Shown here: positions 1 to 10,183 of the stretch, piece by piece
How positions within the stretch are numbered: position 1 is the first letter of the stretch
Layout of the letters: every line of letters starts with the position of its first letter
Source: Lotus japonicus
Lineage: Eukaryota; Streptophyta; Magnoliopsida; Fabales; Fabaceae
Direction of reading: 5' to 3'
DNA: 64,000 nucleotides
Assembly: GCF_012489685.1 (NCBI RefSeq)
Contig: NC_080043.1
Span: forward strand, 48,251,127-48,315,126
Program-made: the position numbers and the translations under genes
Notes under the pieces: generated by a model
The model's input: the letters and a program-made list of their open reading frames with translations, nothing else
The model's database searches: none
What the model was told of the DNA's origin: nothing

Positions 1-628
1 GAAATTCTAAGAGAGATTCTGGCGTCAGAATTCCAGAACTCAAAACAAATAACTAGGATTTGGGAAAAACGATATCCAAAACGCCAAAAGCGGTGTAAGT
101 TAGTCTGTCCCGAAAAACTACTTTGTGCTGTGATGCTCAAACGACAAAACTTCCAACAGAAGAAAGATTGGAAATATCGAAACAAGTCTGGAAACGCCGA
201 CGGAATCTTCGTTAGAAGTCCCGAATAGAAAAAGTCTTCATCCTTCGCTCAAAACTAAGGTTTCGAAGCAAAGAAATTAGCGTCGGCGGACATCCGAAAA
301 GTAAATACTATCGTGCGTACAGTCCAGAGTTCCGAAATGAAACGCTGGTCGATGGAAAAATAAAGAGAATCTTTAAATTTTCCAAGAATTCGAAATATCG
401 CCTAAACATTGCTTTAAAAGCGAAATTAGCCTATTCTGGACATGCTCGCCATAAGGCAGGTGTGCAGACGACTCGCACTAGCTCCGAAAGAAACAACGCC
501 ACATTCCTCGAGCAATTCCTGAACTTTCTTCTTCATTAATCTTTCTCAAATATCAAACTCCTGTCACACTTACACTGATTCCACGCGTGAGTCGGAAATT
601 AACTTGTTCCGAAAATCCGGGTCTTACA
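1..628 (-). mobile_element. 3' LTR (U3 part) of the minus-strand chromovirus
   Basis: This stretch is nearly identical to 7216-7843 and ends with the same LTR boundary (TGTAAGACCC on the minus strand). It contains the U3 region only; the rest lies left of the window. It is directly preceded, in element orientation, by the PPT. Confidence 0.9.
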
Positions 629-630
629 AT

Positions 631-640
631 ACTCCCCTCC
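631..640 (-). other. Polypurine tract (plus-strand primer) of the chromovirus
   Basis: On the minus strand GGAGGGGAGT lies two bases before the 3' LTR start. Position and purine content are those of a retrotransposon PPT. Confidence 0.8.
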
Positions 641-665
641 AAAAAGAAAGTTTCGTCCTCGAAAC

Positions 666-930
666 TCAGAGTTCTGCAAAAAGTTCGGGATACAGTTCCT
701 TGATCTCGTCCTCCAATTCCCATGTAGTATTGCCCGGGTCATTGTTCCTCATAACCTTTACTTAAGCAATCTGTTTTGCCCTTGATTGTTCCACGCTTCT
801 ATCCCCACTGCTAACTGTCGGCGCCTCAAAAGACAAACCATCATTCAACTTCATGTCGTCTGGCTCGATCATTTGCGTCGGATCTCTGCTTGAAATGATA
901 CCGGTTGGCACTCCGTGCAGTCGCACAACC
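666..930 (-). pseudogene. Integrase C-terminus and chromodomain remnant of chromovirus pol
   Basis: Minus-strand translation at about 871-930 gives VRLHGVPTGIISSRDP, which matches the integrase-core motif of plant chromoviruses (VxLHGxPxxIxSDRD). The final aspartate context is altered. At about 666-762 the frame reads NNDPGNTTWELEDEIKELYP and ends in a TGA at 666-668. This is the end of the chromodomain that closes Tekay/Del-type pol genes. An in-frame TAA at 763-765 and the loss of the usual tryptophan after VKV show it is dead. The stretch between the two motifs is far shorter than in a complete element, so most of integrase has been deleted. Confidence 0.75.
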
Positions 931-1099
931 TTAGCCACTTACTTCTTTACTTTCGGTCGTCCGAAATTCTTCTTAAACTCGGTGCCTCTCTGTAATTTCA
1001 AAGTAAATACTCAACTTGTCCTCGTGATCTTCATCTACAGTCCAAAACTCCACTTGTCCGTTCGATAACTCTTAGACGAAACATCCCCTTGGAAACCGC

Positions 1100-3345
1100 T
1101 AGTCCATTAACATACCTCCAACTTCGTAACTATCTTTACAAACACCCAGAAATCAAACTTCTACTTAATCACTACTTGAATTAAACCTCGACCTATGTCC
1201 TTATTTCTTGTCCTTCAATAATCTTATCCCCTTCAACATCAATCTATCAACAACTTATAAGATAATCCTCCTCTTAATATCTAACAATCCATTATTATCG
1301 TCTTCTTCCTCAAAACTTCCCTCACTCAAACCTATTTACACTTACTGAAATTCCTACCACTTCGCACAAATCGAGACTTATCCTCTAGAAGATTAAATCA
1401 TAACTATATCTCAAGAGACTTAACTAGCCATTTTATCATCCGATCCTTCAACATTCCGAGATTTAACTATTATCGTAACCGCTAACACCACTAAATCTCT
1501 TATGTGTACATGAATCTCAGCTCACTAGGTCAACCTTAGCCCTATGATTCTCATTCAACTTTAGTAAAATTCACTTGTTACCCGTAATATGCATCATCAA
1601 AATCCATAACAAAGTCTCATTGACTCTTAAACTCTACGAAACTCATCAAAATATAACAACCTTAGGTATTCATCTTAATACTAACACCTTCCTTTTTGTG
1701 ACTCAATCACCATTTCGTCAATCAACTTCTTAATCTCTCAATCAAATTCTGACAAACTTCGAGTCTTACACACCTTAGACAGACATTCGTAGATTTAAAA
1801 CCTAAACCTTCACCAAGTTTGGTCCTCTAACGACCTTTAATCCTTCAATACCTCTTAAATGAATATCCGTTCCTTAAAACTATAACTCCTTCACTTACCC
1901 AAACGACCTGATAAATGTCGTCATGCTTCCACACTCACCACTTGATCCTGCTATCCATAATCATAACTTATTATGCTAACATCATTCAAATTTTATCACA
2001 TGGTCATTATGTCCGCAACCTCCTAATCAACATCAATCGATCACCAACTTATGACCAACCTTAACACCCTACACAACCCAGAATTCCTTTACTTCAAGAT
2101 CACTCTTATATTATACCTCAATGGTCTTAACCCGAAACTCATCTTCAGGTCTTCATTCTTCTAAGATTCAACTCCTATTGTCACAGCTACAACCGTAAGA
2201 TCTCTTACTCGTATGTGATTCTCAACTCTCAAGGTCAATCTTAACCTCAAGGTTTCAATCTAGCTTAGTGAATCTCACTTAGTAATCTAAGCACAATTGT
2301 CTGAAGTCCATATCAACAATCTCAAGTATTCGACTTATGCTCAAACTTTCTTCCTCTAACTTAATCATTCCCAAATCAATTCAACGCTTAATCAGTAGTC
2401 ACTCAAGCAAACACCTGGCAATTCTCCAGGTCTTACACATTCAAGATAAAATTCATAGGCTTAAATCTAAACCTTTACCTAGTTTGCACCGATAATTCCT
2501 TTAACACTTCAACACTTTTCAAGTGAAAGTTCATCTCTTAAGACTACAACATCCCCACACAGAAATCAAGCGCTTAGAAAAAACTTATTCCTCGAACTCG
2601 ACTACAACTATCTAGTTCAGAGTTAATTCCCCTCAATCTTGCTACCATCAAACAATCATCTATAACCGGATATTAAATCCAACCTATCTAATCTCTAATA
2701 ATCCCACGTCAGAAATCACATAACCTATGACTTCATAACTTCCGAGAAAATACTTAAAGATTTTCCAACATCAATTCTATTGGCTTAGTCTACCTCTACT
2801 TGGAGTAATCACACGAACTAACCAATCAATGTCTATACGACAATCATCAACTTCCAAAGGTTCAAATCTTAATCTTGTACAATCAAGTGCTTAATACAAA
2901 CTTTCCTCCCAAATCCGACTAAACCTCGATCAATTCAAATTCATTTTACACATCCTTCTATCAAAGTCCATTACCAGTTCTGATTCCGAATATCACCCCC
3001 TCAATATTAAGTTGATCAAGCCTAGTACATCGAAGGTGAAATTTAGAAAAACCCACTGGAACAGTCAATGAGTTCCTATCCTCCAGTAGTCACAAATATC
3101 CTGATACTAAATCCTTTAAGGATCCCGCTACGGAACTACACACCCTCAACATAACACGTATACTACCCATACGGAATCTCCCTAAGATTCGTTCTTCAAC
3201 TACTAGCTTCCTCATAAACGCATCGGTGGAAGACTACTTTCTAGACTTAGTGTGCTATTCCCAACCTCGTGTAACTTCTATAGTTAAATCACGAGCAACC
3301 TCGAATAAGGTCCTACATCGTTCCCACGTTCTTCCTCGTTCAACT
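1100..3345 (-). repeat. Non-coding internal region of the chromovirus with diverged tandem duplication
   Basis: About 2.2 kb lies where pol should be and has no ORF above chance and no RT or RNase H motif that I can find. Blocks near 1480-1920 and 2180-2590 resemble each other: both contain a TCTCTTA...GTGATTCTCA-like block, then a TTAAA/TCTAAACCTT-like block, then ACTATAAC/ACTACAAC. This suggests an old tandem duplication with a period near 690 bp. Base composition is C-rich and G-poor on the plus strand. Confidence 0.5.
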
Positions 3346-3347
3346 CC

Positions 3348-3900
3348 TCAGCTCTTGCCCTCCTTGGCATGAATCCTTTCCTCTGGAGCAAGTTGTTTTC
3401 CTGTCCCAACATTCCCTGATGATTCGCCCCTGAGTGCCTTGCAATCTTGGGAGAAATGTCCCGGTTGGTTGCAATTGAAGCATAGACTTTCTTTGGTCTT
3501 GCAGTTCACAGCTAGATGCCCCTCTCGGTTACACTTGAAGCATCTCCGTCCAATCACTGAGCATTTGTTAGCAAAATGCCCAAACTTTCTGCAACGAAAA
3601 CATGTCACTCCTTTGTCACCAACTGGCTTCCCCCCCAGTATCAGCAGTCATCGGTTTGTACTCTCTTGAGATAAGATTTCTTCCCTCGGAACGCTGATAT
3701 GGTCCCCACTTATGGTAGCTCTTCCTTCCGTTGTAGCCTTGGGAACCTGACCTCATTGGTCCCCCAGCTCCAGTTCGGTTCATTCCTCTTTGTTGATACA
3801 TTGCTGTCGCCATCAGTCGTTGATGATGCTCACGTGTAGCCTCCGCCATCCGGTTAAGATCCACCATCCTATATCCCATCGAACGTCCGATTAGTACTAA
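3348..3900 (-). pseudogene. gag: Gag nucleocapsid remnant with three CCHC zinc knuckles
   Basis: The 3348-3608 frame carries three CX2CX4HX4C knuckles in a row: CFRCRKFGHFANKC, CFKCNREGHLAVNC and CFNCNQPGHFSQDC. This arrangement is typical of chromovirus Gag. The upstream part (about 3616-3890) is in another frame and contains a Gly/Arg/Gln-rich linker, MNRTGAGGPMRSGSQGYNGR. The two frames meet at a run of seven G, so a one-base slip probably broke the gene. The N-terminal capsid part is missing: only about 170 bp separates the linker from the PBS. Nucleocapsid normally binds element RNA during packaging; this copy cannot make full Gag. Confidence 0.85.
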
Positions 3901-4055
3901 CCATACGGTAGCACTAGACAAACCACTCAATCCGATTGAGTAGTAACGCAAGCAATTAGAGCGAAAATCGCTCTGCAGACAATCAATTTTCACTCTTTGC
4001 AGAGTCACACAACCTAGCACAGAAGACCTATTCCCCAAAGACTCCCAAAAGACTC

Positions 4056-4073
4056 GACTAAGCTCTGATACCA
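4056..4073 (-). other. Primer binding site (initiator tRNA-Met)
   Basis: The minus strand reads TGGTATCAGAGCTTAGTC three bases inside the 5' LTR. TGGTATCAGAGC is the complement of the plant initiator tRNA-Met 3' end, the usual primer for chromoviruses. Confidence 0.9.
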
Positions 4074-5035
4074 CAATGTAACACCCCGATTTCCAAGTGT
4101 CACTTTAGTAACCAAAAATAAACCTTCGCGGAAAGACAGGTAATAAATTTTTTTTTGATTGATTCCTTTGTAAATAAAGCGATAAGGAGATAAAGACATA
4201 ACCCAACCACTAAACTAACCAATATACATCAAATATAAACATGTACAGCCTCAGCTGCACTTCCACGTCACACACACTCGCAGTGACTCCAAAGTAGTGT
4301 GCCCGTAGGCAAATATTTACAGATCCAGAAGTGTGAGTGAGAAAAAGTATAATTACAAACCACTAGGAGAAAGTCGGCCTCAAAATGGCCTAAGCAAAGA
4401 CCCCTATGGTCCGACTGACTCACTGTGATCCCTCCGTAAGAGAACCACACAAAAAGCCATGCATCGGGAACCTACCCTGTCCCAAAAGCAAAACGAATCA
4501 GAGCTATTACAGTAACAACCAACTCCAAAAGACTCTAACCACCCATACCCCACACTACTATCATCGACCCTCCCTCGATCAGGCATGAAGTCCGGGTCCT
4601 CGTCGAAAGCTTCAGTAATAGTCGTTCCGCTCCGGGTCTTTCCCGCACAACGAATCATCACGAACCGGCTGACAGACGCCTGGCAGCAGGCCGACCGCCC
4701 AAACACAAACATACAAACAAAGCCAAGGCGCTAGGGTCCACTTACAGAATACAATAGATATACAATCAACTTGTGATAAAGGGGATATATACATATGTTG
4801 TATATATATACATATAAGTTATGTATTGCCTACTCTAAGGTATATACATAGCATGTTCTCGAATCTCCTACACAGTTCAATCATTAATATCTAACGATGT
4901 TCATCAACATCAAATCATCATAATCTCAACATATGAAGTTAGGTGATAAGGTTAGTCAAACAATGTATCGTCCTCCCAACACACACGTATCCAACTAAAC
5001 CAATGTTCCCTGTCGTTGCCCTAGGGTAAACGACG

Positions 5036-5400
5036 ATGAAATCTCACGCTTCCATGAAGTCTCACGCTTCAATGGGGTCTTACGCTTTCACGAAGTCTCA
5101 CGCTTCAGTGAAATCTCACACATTCACGAAGTCTCACGCTTCAGTGAAGTTTCGCGCCTTCACGAAGTCTCACGCTTCAGTGAAGTTGCACGCCTCCGCA
5201 AAGTCTCCCGCTTCAGCAAAGGTGTACGCCTCCGCAAAGTCTCCCGTTTCAGCGAAGGTTCCCGTCTCCACGAGGTCTCCCGCCTCAGTGAAGTTTCTGC
5301 TTTCACGAAGTCTCACGCCTCAGTGAAGCTTACTCACTTTCACGAAGTCTCACGCTTCAGTGAAGTTCCATGCTTTCACGAAGTCTCACGCCTCAGTGAA
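5036..5400. repeat. Hairpin array inside family A LTR (TTCAC/GTGAA and GAAG/CTTC stems)
   Basis: Units of about 26-30 bp repeat about a dozen times. On the minus strand each has a TTCAC...GTGAA outer stem, a one-base bulge, a GAAG...CTTC inner stem and a 7-base loop such as CGTGAGA. Later units differ in the outer bases. The same array, nearly base for base, is at 28192-28560. The long repetitive reading frame across it is a by-product of the repeat period. Confidence 0.8.
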
Positions 5401-5710
5401 GCTTCCCAGCTCATCCTTTGGATGGCTAAATAAACTGCTCAACGAGCGAAGGAGTACCAATGTACTTGGAAACTTATAGTTCCCCCGGCTTATCCTTTAG
5501 ATAGCCAAACAACAAACTGCTCCGACCCAAACTCAAAACAACCCAAGAGTTAGTGTCGGTCAATACAACACAACTCCACCAACAAGATTACACGAGGGTC
5601 TAGTGTCGGTCAATACAACACAGCCCAAACAACAAGAGCACTAGGTGTCGGTCAATACAACACGGCTCCATAACACTTCCCCAAGAGTACTAACGTACTC
5701 GGTGACTTTC
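5400..5710. repeat. Further hairpin repeats: GGCTTATC/GATAGCC type and GTCGGTCAATACAAC units
   Basis: AGCTCATC...GATGGCT (about 5406-5426) and GGCTTATC...GATAGCC (about 5488-5506) are two versions of one hairpin with compensatory changes. At 5545-5670 three units with core GTGTCGGTCAATACAACAC follow, each flanked by complementary arms. A GAGTAC...GTACTC hairpin is near 5684-5701. Confidence 0.65.
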
Positions 5711-7143
5711 AATCATCACCATAGCTCACCTTAGTGGCTTTCCCAATTCCGATAACTCTCCAAACCCACAACAAAGGTCGACTTTTCCCCCGCCTTTCGT
5801 AAATATTTTTCCCCTTCAGTTCTCCTATGCTTAAACGTTAATAAAAATGGTTTCAATTCAAATTAGTCAAATTATGAGTTTATTTCTCAAAGTCTAAGTT
5901 TCCCAAGTCTTTATTTTTCGAAAGCTCTATCATTCTAAGTTTCCAAAAATCCACCACCCAAAATACATTTCCCGGGGAAAGTCTAGGAATTCCAACGAAT
6001 CCCAACAAATGGCTAAGTCTCAAACCCCACATTTGGACTTGCCTAGGTTTGTTCATCCAACCCGAAATGTCAAAGATCACCGGATCAATGAACCTCCACT
6101 CCGAAGTTGCGTCAAAACGCTCAATTCAACACATCATCAATATCATAAGTTATGAAACAATCATAACAAGAAATCATCATCATATACAACATCAGATAAA
6201 GCATAGGTCGAGTTCATCGACGCCTATCATGCAATCATAGCTAAATATAGCAAGTTGCCCTAACCTCGAGCTGATCCAGCTTCGAAATCACAAGCTCCTT
6301 CACTCAAGTGCTCCGAACCTTCCAAAGTTCCTTCAACTGAACCTCGGAGAAAACAAAGCAGAATCCGAACAATATCGATTAGTTCGATCACAAAACAACA
6401 CATAAACGATAGACAAAGCATTCAAGCTTCAGAAGACGACAATCGGGTACGAAAAGACAAGTTTTCAAAAACGAAAACTCCCTCCCCAACACTACAAGGT
6501 CCCGGCCACAAAGGAAAAAGGGCTTCGGCTCTTTTTCTTTGACCAAATCAATTCACAAGGTAGTTTTAGGGTAAAACTAAGGCAAAGAAACTGTCAGAAC
6601 AATTTTCGGACAATCGGGCCGAAATACGACTATCCAGGGGCATTTTGGTCCAAAATAAAGGCTCAAAACTTCAAAGTTATCAGTTCTGAAAACAAATTTG
6701 ACAGCAACGATCCTCATGACATCCGTCACAACAAATCCTAAAGGCACAAAGTCAGATTAAGTCTTTTCGACAATAAAGTTTCGAAATGTGAGACAAAAAG
6801 GGTTTTGAAACAGTTTTTCAGATCCTGGACAACTGGATCACAATCAGCGTTTACTGACAGAGGTTTTAGGCTCTTGGGAACCTAAGGAACATAACCCAAG
6901 CGAGAAATCAGAGAAATCGGACAATTTTAGAAAAAGCTCAAAACTGTGAGCACAGAAACGACTTCAGAAACTCAGCAGAAACAGTAATCAGAGGTAGGAT
7001 TCATGATAGTTACCTCGATACCTAGAAGTAGGGACGAACTGCACGAAGATTGGTCAAGGTTTCGCGAAAATCTCTTCCTCCCTTGCTCTCCCAAAACTCG
7101 CGGCCCAAATAGAAAGGAAATGAGAGGATTTTGCTTTTTCGCG

Positions 7144-7153
7144 CTATTTATAG
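7144..7153 (-). promoter_or_regulatory. LTR promoter TATA box (family A)
   Basis: The minus strand reads CTATAAATAG in a GC-rich context. It is at the same place relative to the LTR start in every family A copy here. Transcription would begin roughly 30 bases downstream, leftward. Confidence 0.75.
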
Positions 7154-7906
7154 GCGGGTGAAATCGCGGGAAAATGAAAATTTCGCGATTCCGATTTTTG
7201 CAGCACGATCACCGAGAAATTCTAAGAGAGATTCTGGCGTCAGAATTCCAGAACTCAAAACAAATATCTAGGATTTGGGAAAAACGATATCCAAAACGCC
7301 AAAAGCGGTGTAAGTTAGTCTGTCCCGAAAAACTACTTTGTGCTGTGATGCTCAAACGACAAAACTTCCAACAGAAGAAAGATTGGAAATGTCGAAACAA
7401 GTCTGGCAATGCGGACGGAATCTTCGTTAGAAGTCCCGAATAGAAAAAGTCTTCATCCTTCGCTCAAAACTAAGGTTTCGAAGCAAAGAAATTAGCGTCG
7501 GCGGACATCCGAAAAGTAAATACTATCGTGCGTACAGTCCAGAGTTCCGAAATGAAACGCTGGTCGATGGAAAAATAAAGAGAATCTTTAAATTTTCCAA
7601 GAATTCGAAATATCGCCTAAACATTGCTTTAAAAGCGAAATTAGCCTATTCTGGACATGCTCGCCATAAGGCAGGTGTGCAGACGACTCGCACTAGCTCC
7701 GAAAGAAACAACGCCACATTCCTCGAGCAATTCCTGAACTTTCTTCTTCATTAATCTTTCTCAAATATCAAACTCCTGTCACACTTACACTGATTCCACG
7801 CGTGAGTCGGAAATTAACTTGTTCCGAAAATCCGGGTCTTACAGACCTCGTCCCTTCCTGCATTCTTGCTCTCTCAAGTAGTTTGTGTAGCCGGCATTGC
7901 ATAACC

Positions 7907-8671
7907 ATGTCTTCTTCGACCCCGATCTCTTCATCTTCTCAAAACCCCGCTCGCCGCAAGTTTCCTAGAGACTCCTCTCCTGCCGGTGGGCTCCCTCTTG
8001 AGCTCGCGGAAGTTGCAGCCTTCCGTCTGAAAACTTTCGCCACGCTCCCTACTTCGGTCCATGTCGCTCCCACTCAATCGGTGATTGACCAACCCACAGA
8101 TTTTGCCACCGTGGACACGGTGACTGATTTCATCGAGGCAGTCGATGGCCTATGTGCCGATGATACACTGAACGAGAAGTTACGCGCCGCTGCCTGTAAC
8201 AAGGGTTAACGCCCCTGGTTTTATAAGACCCACGGTGACATATCCCACTATCACGTGTTTTATGTGTATGAGTATCTTTTCACGGAGTTGGGAATTAGGT
8301 TTCCTTTTTTTACTTTCTTCTGTGACGTTTTGTCTGACATCAACGCAACCCCCAACCAATTGCACCCCAATGGCTGGGCGTTCATGCGCTGCTTTGAGAT
8401 CCTGTGCGACGCCATCAATGTCACACCGCAGACCGTTCACTTCTTTTATTTGTATGATGTTGACGCCAAATCTCTAAAGGCTAGAGGTTGGATCTCCCTA
8501 AAGGCGCGCACAGGGCGTAAATGCCTAAATCCCATCAAGAGTAACGCCAAGACTAGCTTTGCTCGAAAATACTTCAAAGTGGGTGTTCATCAAGCCTATC
8601 CTGAACTTTTCACTTTAAGGGACGGGACCGCCCTTTACAGGGATTTACAAAACGTGTATAGGGAACCATGA
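7907..8671 (+). pseudogene. Plant transposon protein resembling Transposase_28 (PF04195), one in-frame stop, 3' truncated
   Basis: The frame opening at ATG 7907 runs to TAA 8207-8209 and continues in the same frame to 8671. This is one gene broken by a single stop. After the stop it reads RPWFYKTHGD, then FYVYEYLFTELGIRFPFF, LHPNGWAFMRCFEILCDA and HFFYLYDVDAKSL. This is the pattern of the 'putative gypsy type transposon' proteins common in plant genomes (recognised from memory, not searched). The N-terminus is Ser/Pro-rich (MSSSTPISSSSQNPARRKF). The last dozen or so residues are coded by family B LTR sequence, so the true C-terminus is lost. The function of this family is not known to me beyond its link to retrotransposons. 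Confidence 0.7.
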
Positions 8672-10097
8672 TAAAAACATTGGATTTTTCTGAGTGTATT
8701 TGAGGTATTTAAAAATTCGCCTAGGTTGTTGTACAGTTTATAACCGTTTTGAATAAAATGAGTTATTTTGGGTGCAAATGTTGTTTTCGAAAAAAGATGT
8801 GGTGCACGCGCGTGGTGATGCGCAAGGCGCGGTGGCGCGCCCATGGCAAGGGTTGCGCGCGAGGGAGGTGGCGCATATAGGTTGTGGTGCACGCGGTAGC
8901 GTGCGCATGAGAGGATGATGCAGGGAGATGACGAGTTTTTGGGGAAAATTAGGAAGAATCCAATTTTTGTATAATAGTTGTAGAACCTGTTATATATGAA
9001 TTATATTTAATTTACATCTTTTTAATAGTTCATTATATGATGTTATTTCTGAATTGATGTTATGTGTTAAGTTGTTAAGTTACTGTGATTGCAAGTTGTG
9101 TGATTGATAACTTGTAAGTGTGTGATTTGTGAAATTGGAGATGATTTGAATTGTTGAGTTGGTGATGCATATGCTAAAATAATTAAGACTTGGAGATGGT
9201 CTGAATATGCATATGTTAGTTGAGTTTTGCACAATACATTGCATAGTTGTCAAGAGGCAATGTTTGCTAGTTCTCGTGGAGGCTAGTGACTTGTCCCAAA
9301 ACTGGAGTGGTTTTGAAATCCTAGAGCGAGGGCTTTATTGGTGGTTATCTGCCTGGAGTGGACGCGGTGATACCGCTAAGGATAACAACTTTGGTACCAA
9401 AGACATTTGCACTGGTCTCACTTGAGTCATATGTGTTAGGGAGTTGATGATGTTAATTAATGATAATTGTGATATTTTTTGAGATTTGATGTTGTGGTAA
9501 TTGGAGACAATAATATTTGCTTACCTGATGCTATGAATTATGGAGTATTGTTATAACTATGAGATTGATTGATTATATTAAATTACATGATTTATTATTT
9601 GTTAGTGAAGTGTGAAGAATTTATGTGGAATAGATAAGTTTTTACATTATTTATTATTATAGTTATCCATATGATATGAGTTCTCACCCTTCTGTTGGAA
9701 TGATGTTCTATGCGACATCGCTCAGGTGCCGAGGATAGTGGAGCTTCTCGCAAGGGTTAGTCGCAGGAGCTAGTCTTTTATAGGTAGTTTAGTTATGGGA
9801 GTCATGCTCTGTTATGTAACACGGGGAAACTTTTAGTATTTTACCTGGATGTTAAGAGTTATTTCATGTACTCTCTTTATTTATTCTTGGATTATGTTTT
9901 ATTTTGGAGTTGAAAAATAAATCCGCTATGCTATTCATAAGATGTTATGACACTAAAATTTGAAATTTATATATTTATTTTGAGCATGATAGGTGTTTTG
10001 ATTTATGGTTTTGCAGAATAAGTGTGACAGCCTCTGTGTTGTGCATTTTACTCTGATTTAAGTTATAATATTTATGCAGGGTTTAGAGGGTGTTACA
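8637..10097 (+). mobile_element. 3' portion of a family B LTR
   Basis: From GGGATTTACAAAACGTG onward the sequence follows the complete family B LTR at 54210-56220 and ends at the same boundary (GGGTGTTACA). The 5' half is missing: the left end is a fusion to the transposon ORF. A GC-rich insertion with many CGCGC steps at about 8790-8920 is absent from the other copy. A strongly conserved block with the hairpins GCGGTGATACCGC and TTTGGTACCAAA lies at 9240-9425. Confidence 0.8.
9237..9425 (+). repeat. Conserved structured block of family B LTR
   Basis: This block is about 90% identical by eye to 55365-55555, more than the rest of the LTR. It has the perfect hairpin GCGGTGATACCGC (9364-9376), the palindrome TTTGGTACCAAA (9390-9401), and an outer GTTATC...GATAAC pairing that becomes GTTGTC...GATAAC (G-U wobble) in the other copy. 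Confidence 0.5.
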
Positions 10098-10183
10098 CAC
10101 AACATGTATTGTAGAGTTATTATAGACCAAGAGAGAATCAGTCTTCAGCAAATACATCCAAAACAAAAATACAAGAAAATAAC

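Larger units (their letters stand above)
1..7843 (-). mobile_element. Chromovirus (Ty3/gypsy, Tekay/Del-like) element, internally deleted, 3' LTR cut by window edge
   Basis: Read on the minus strand this is one LTR retrotransposon: 5' LTR (4077-7843), tRNA-Met PBS, damaged gag, a non-coding middle, an integrase/chromodomain remnant, PPT, and the start of the 3' LTR (1-628). The 628 bp shared by the two LTRs differ at only about five positions by eye, so the insertion is recent on an evolutionary scale. The internal region is only about 3.45 kb, too short for a full chromovirus, and has no recognisable protease, reverse transcriptase or RNase H. It therefore depended on another element for movement. 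The right target-site repeat would be GACCT (7844-7848); the left one is outside the window. Confidence 0.88.
4077..7843 (-). mobile_element. 5' LTR of the chromovirus (family A, 3.77 kb)
   Basis: In element orientation the LTR begins TGTAAGACCC at 7843 and ends GGGTGTTACA at 4077. The U3 is short (about 0.7 kb, TATA at 7144-7153) and the transcribed part is about 3 kb, so the LTR is unusually R/U5-heavy. It contains hairpin arrays near 5036-5680. At 4404-4712 it has the stub MFVFGRSACCQ of the intra-LTR ORF seen elsewhere in this family, but the conserved MSMA(D/E)WF domain is absent and replaced by unrelated sequence. The segment 4200-5400 is almost identical to 27370-28560. Confidence 0.9.

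Noticed and set aside
4404..4712. Frame starting MFVFGRSACCQ, repeated at 27560-27868, as a functional version of the intra-LTR ORF
   Set aside because: It shares only the DNA upstream of the exon-like boundary. The conserved MSMA(D/E)WF domain is missing, and the two copies are near-identical DNA.
5036..5326. 96-codon frame with MKSHAS repeats, also at 28192-28482 with identical translation
   Set aside because: The frame follows from the repeat unit length of the hairpin array. The two copies are near-identical in DNA, so protein identity is no evidence of coding.
9237..9425. Possible riboswitch
   Set aside because: The block is structured, but it lies in a retrotransposon LTR with no coding context that would make ligand control likely and fits no riboswitch class I know.
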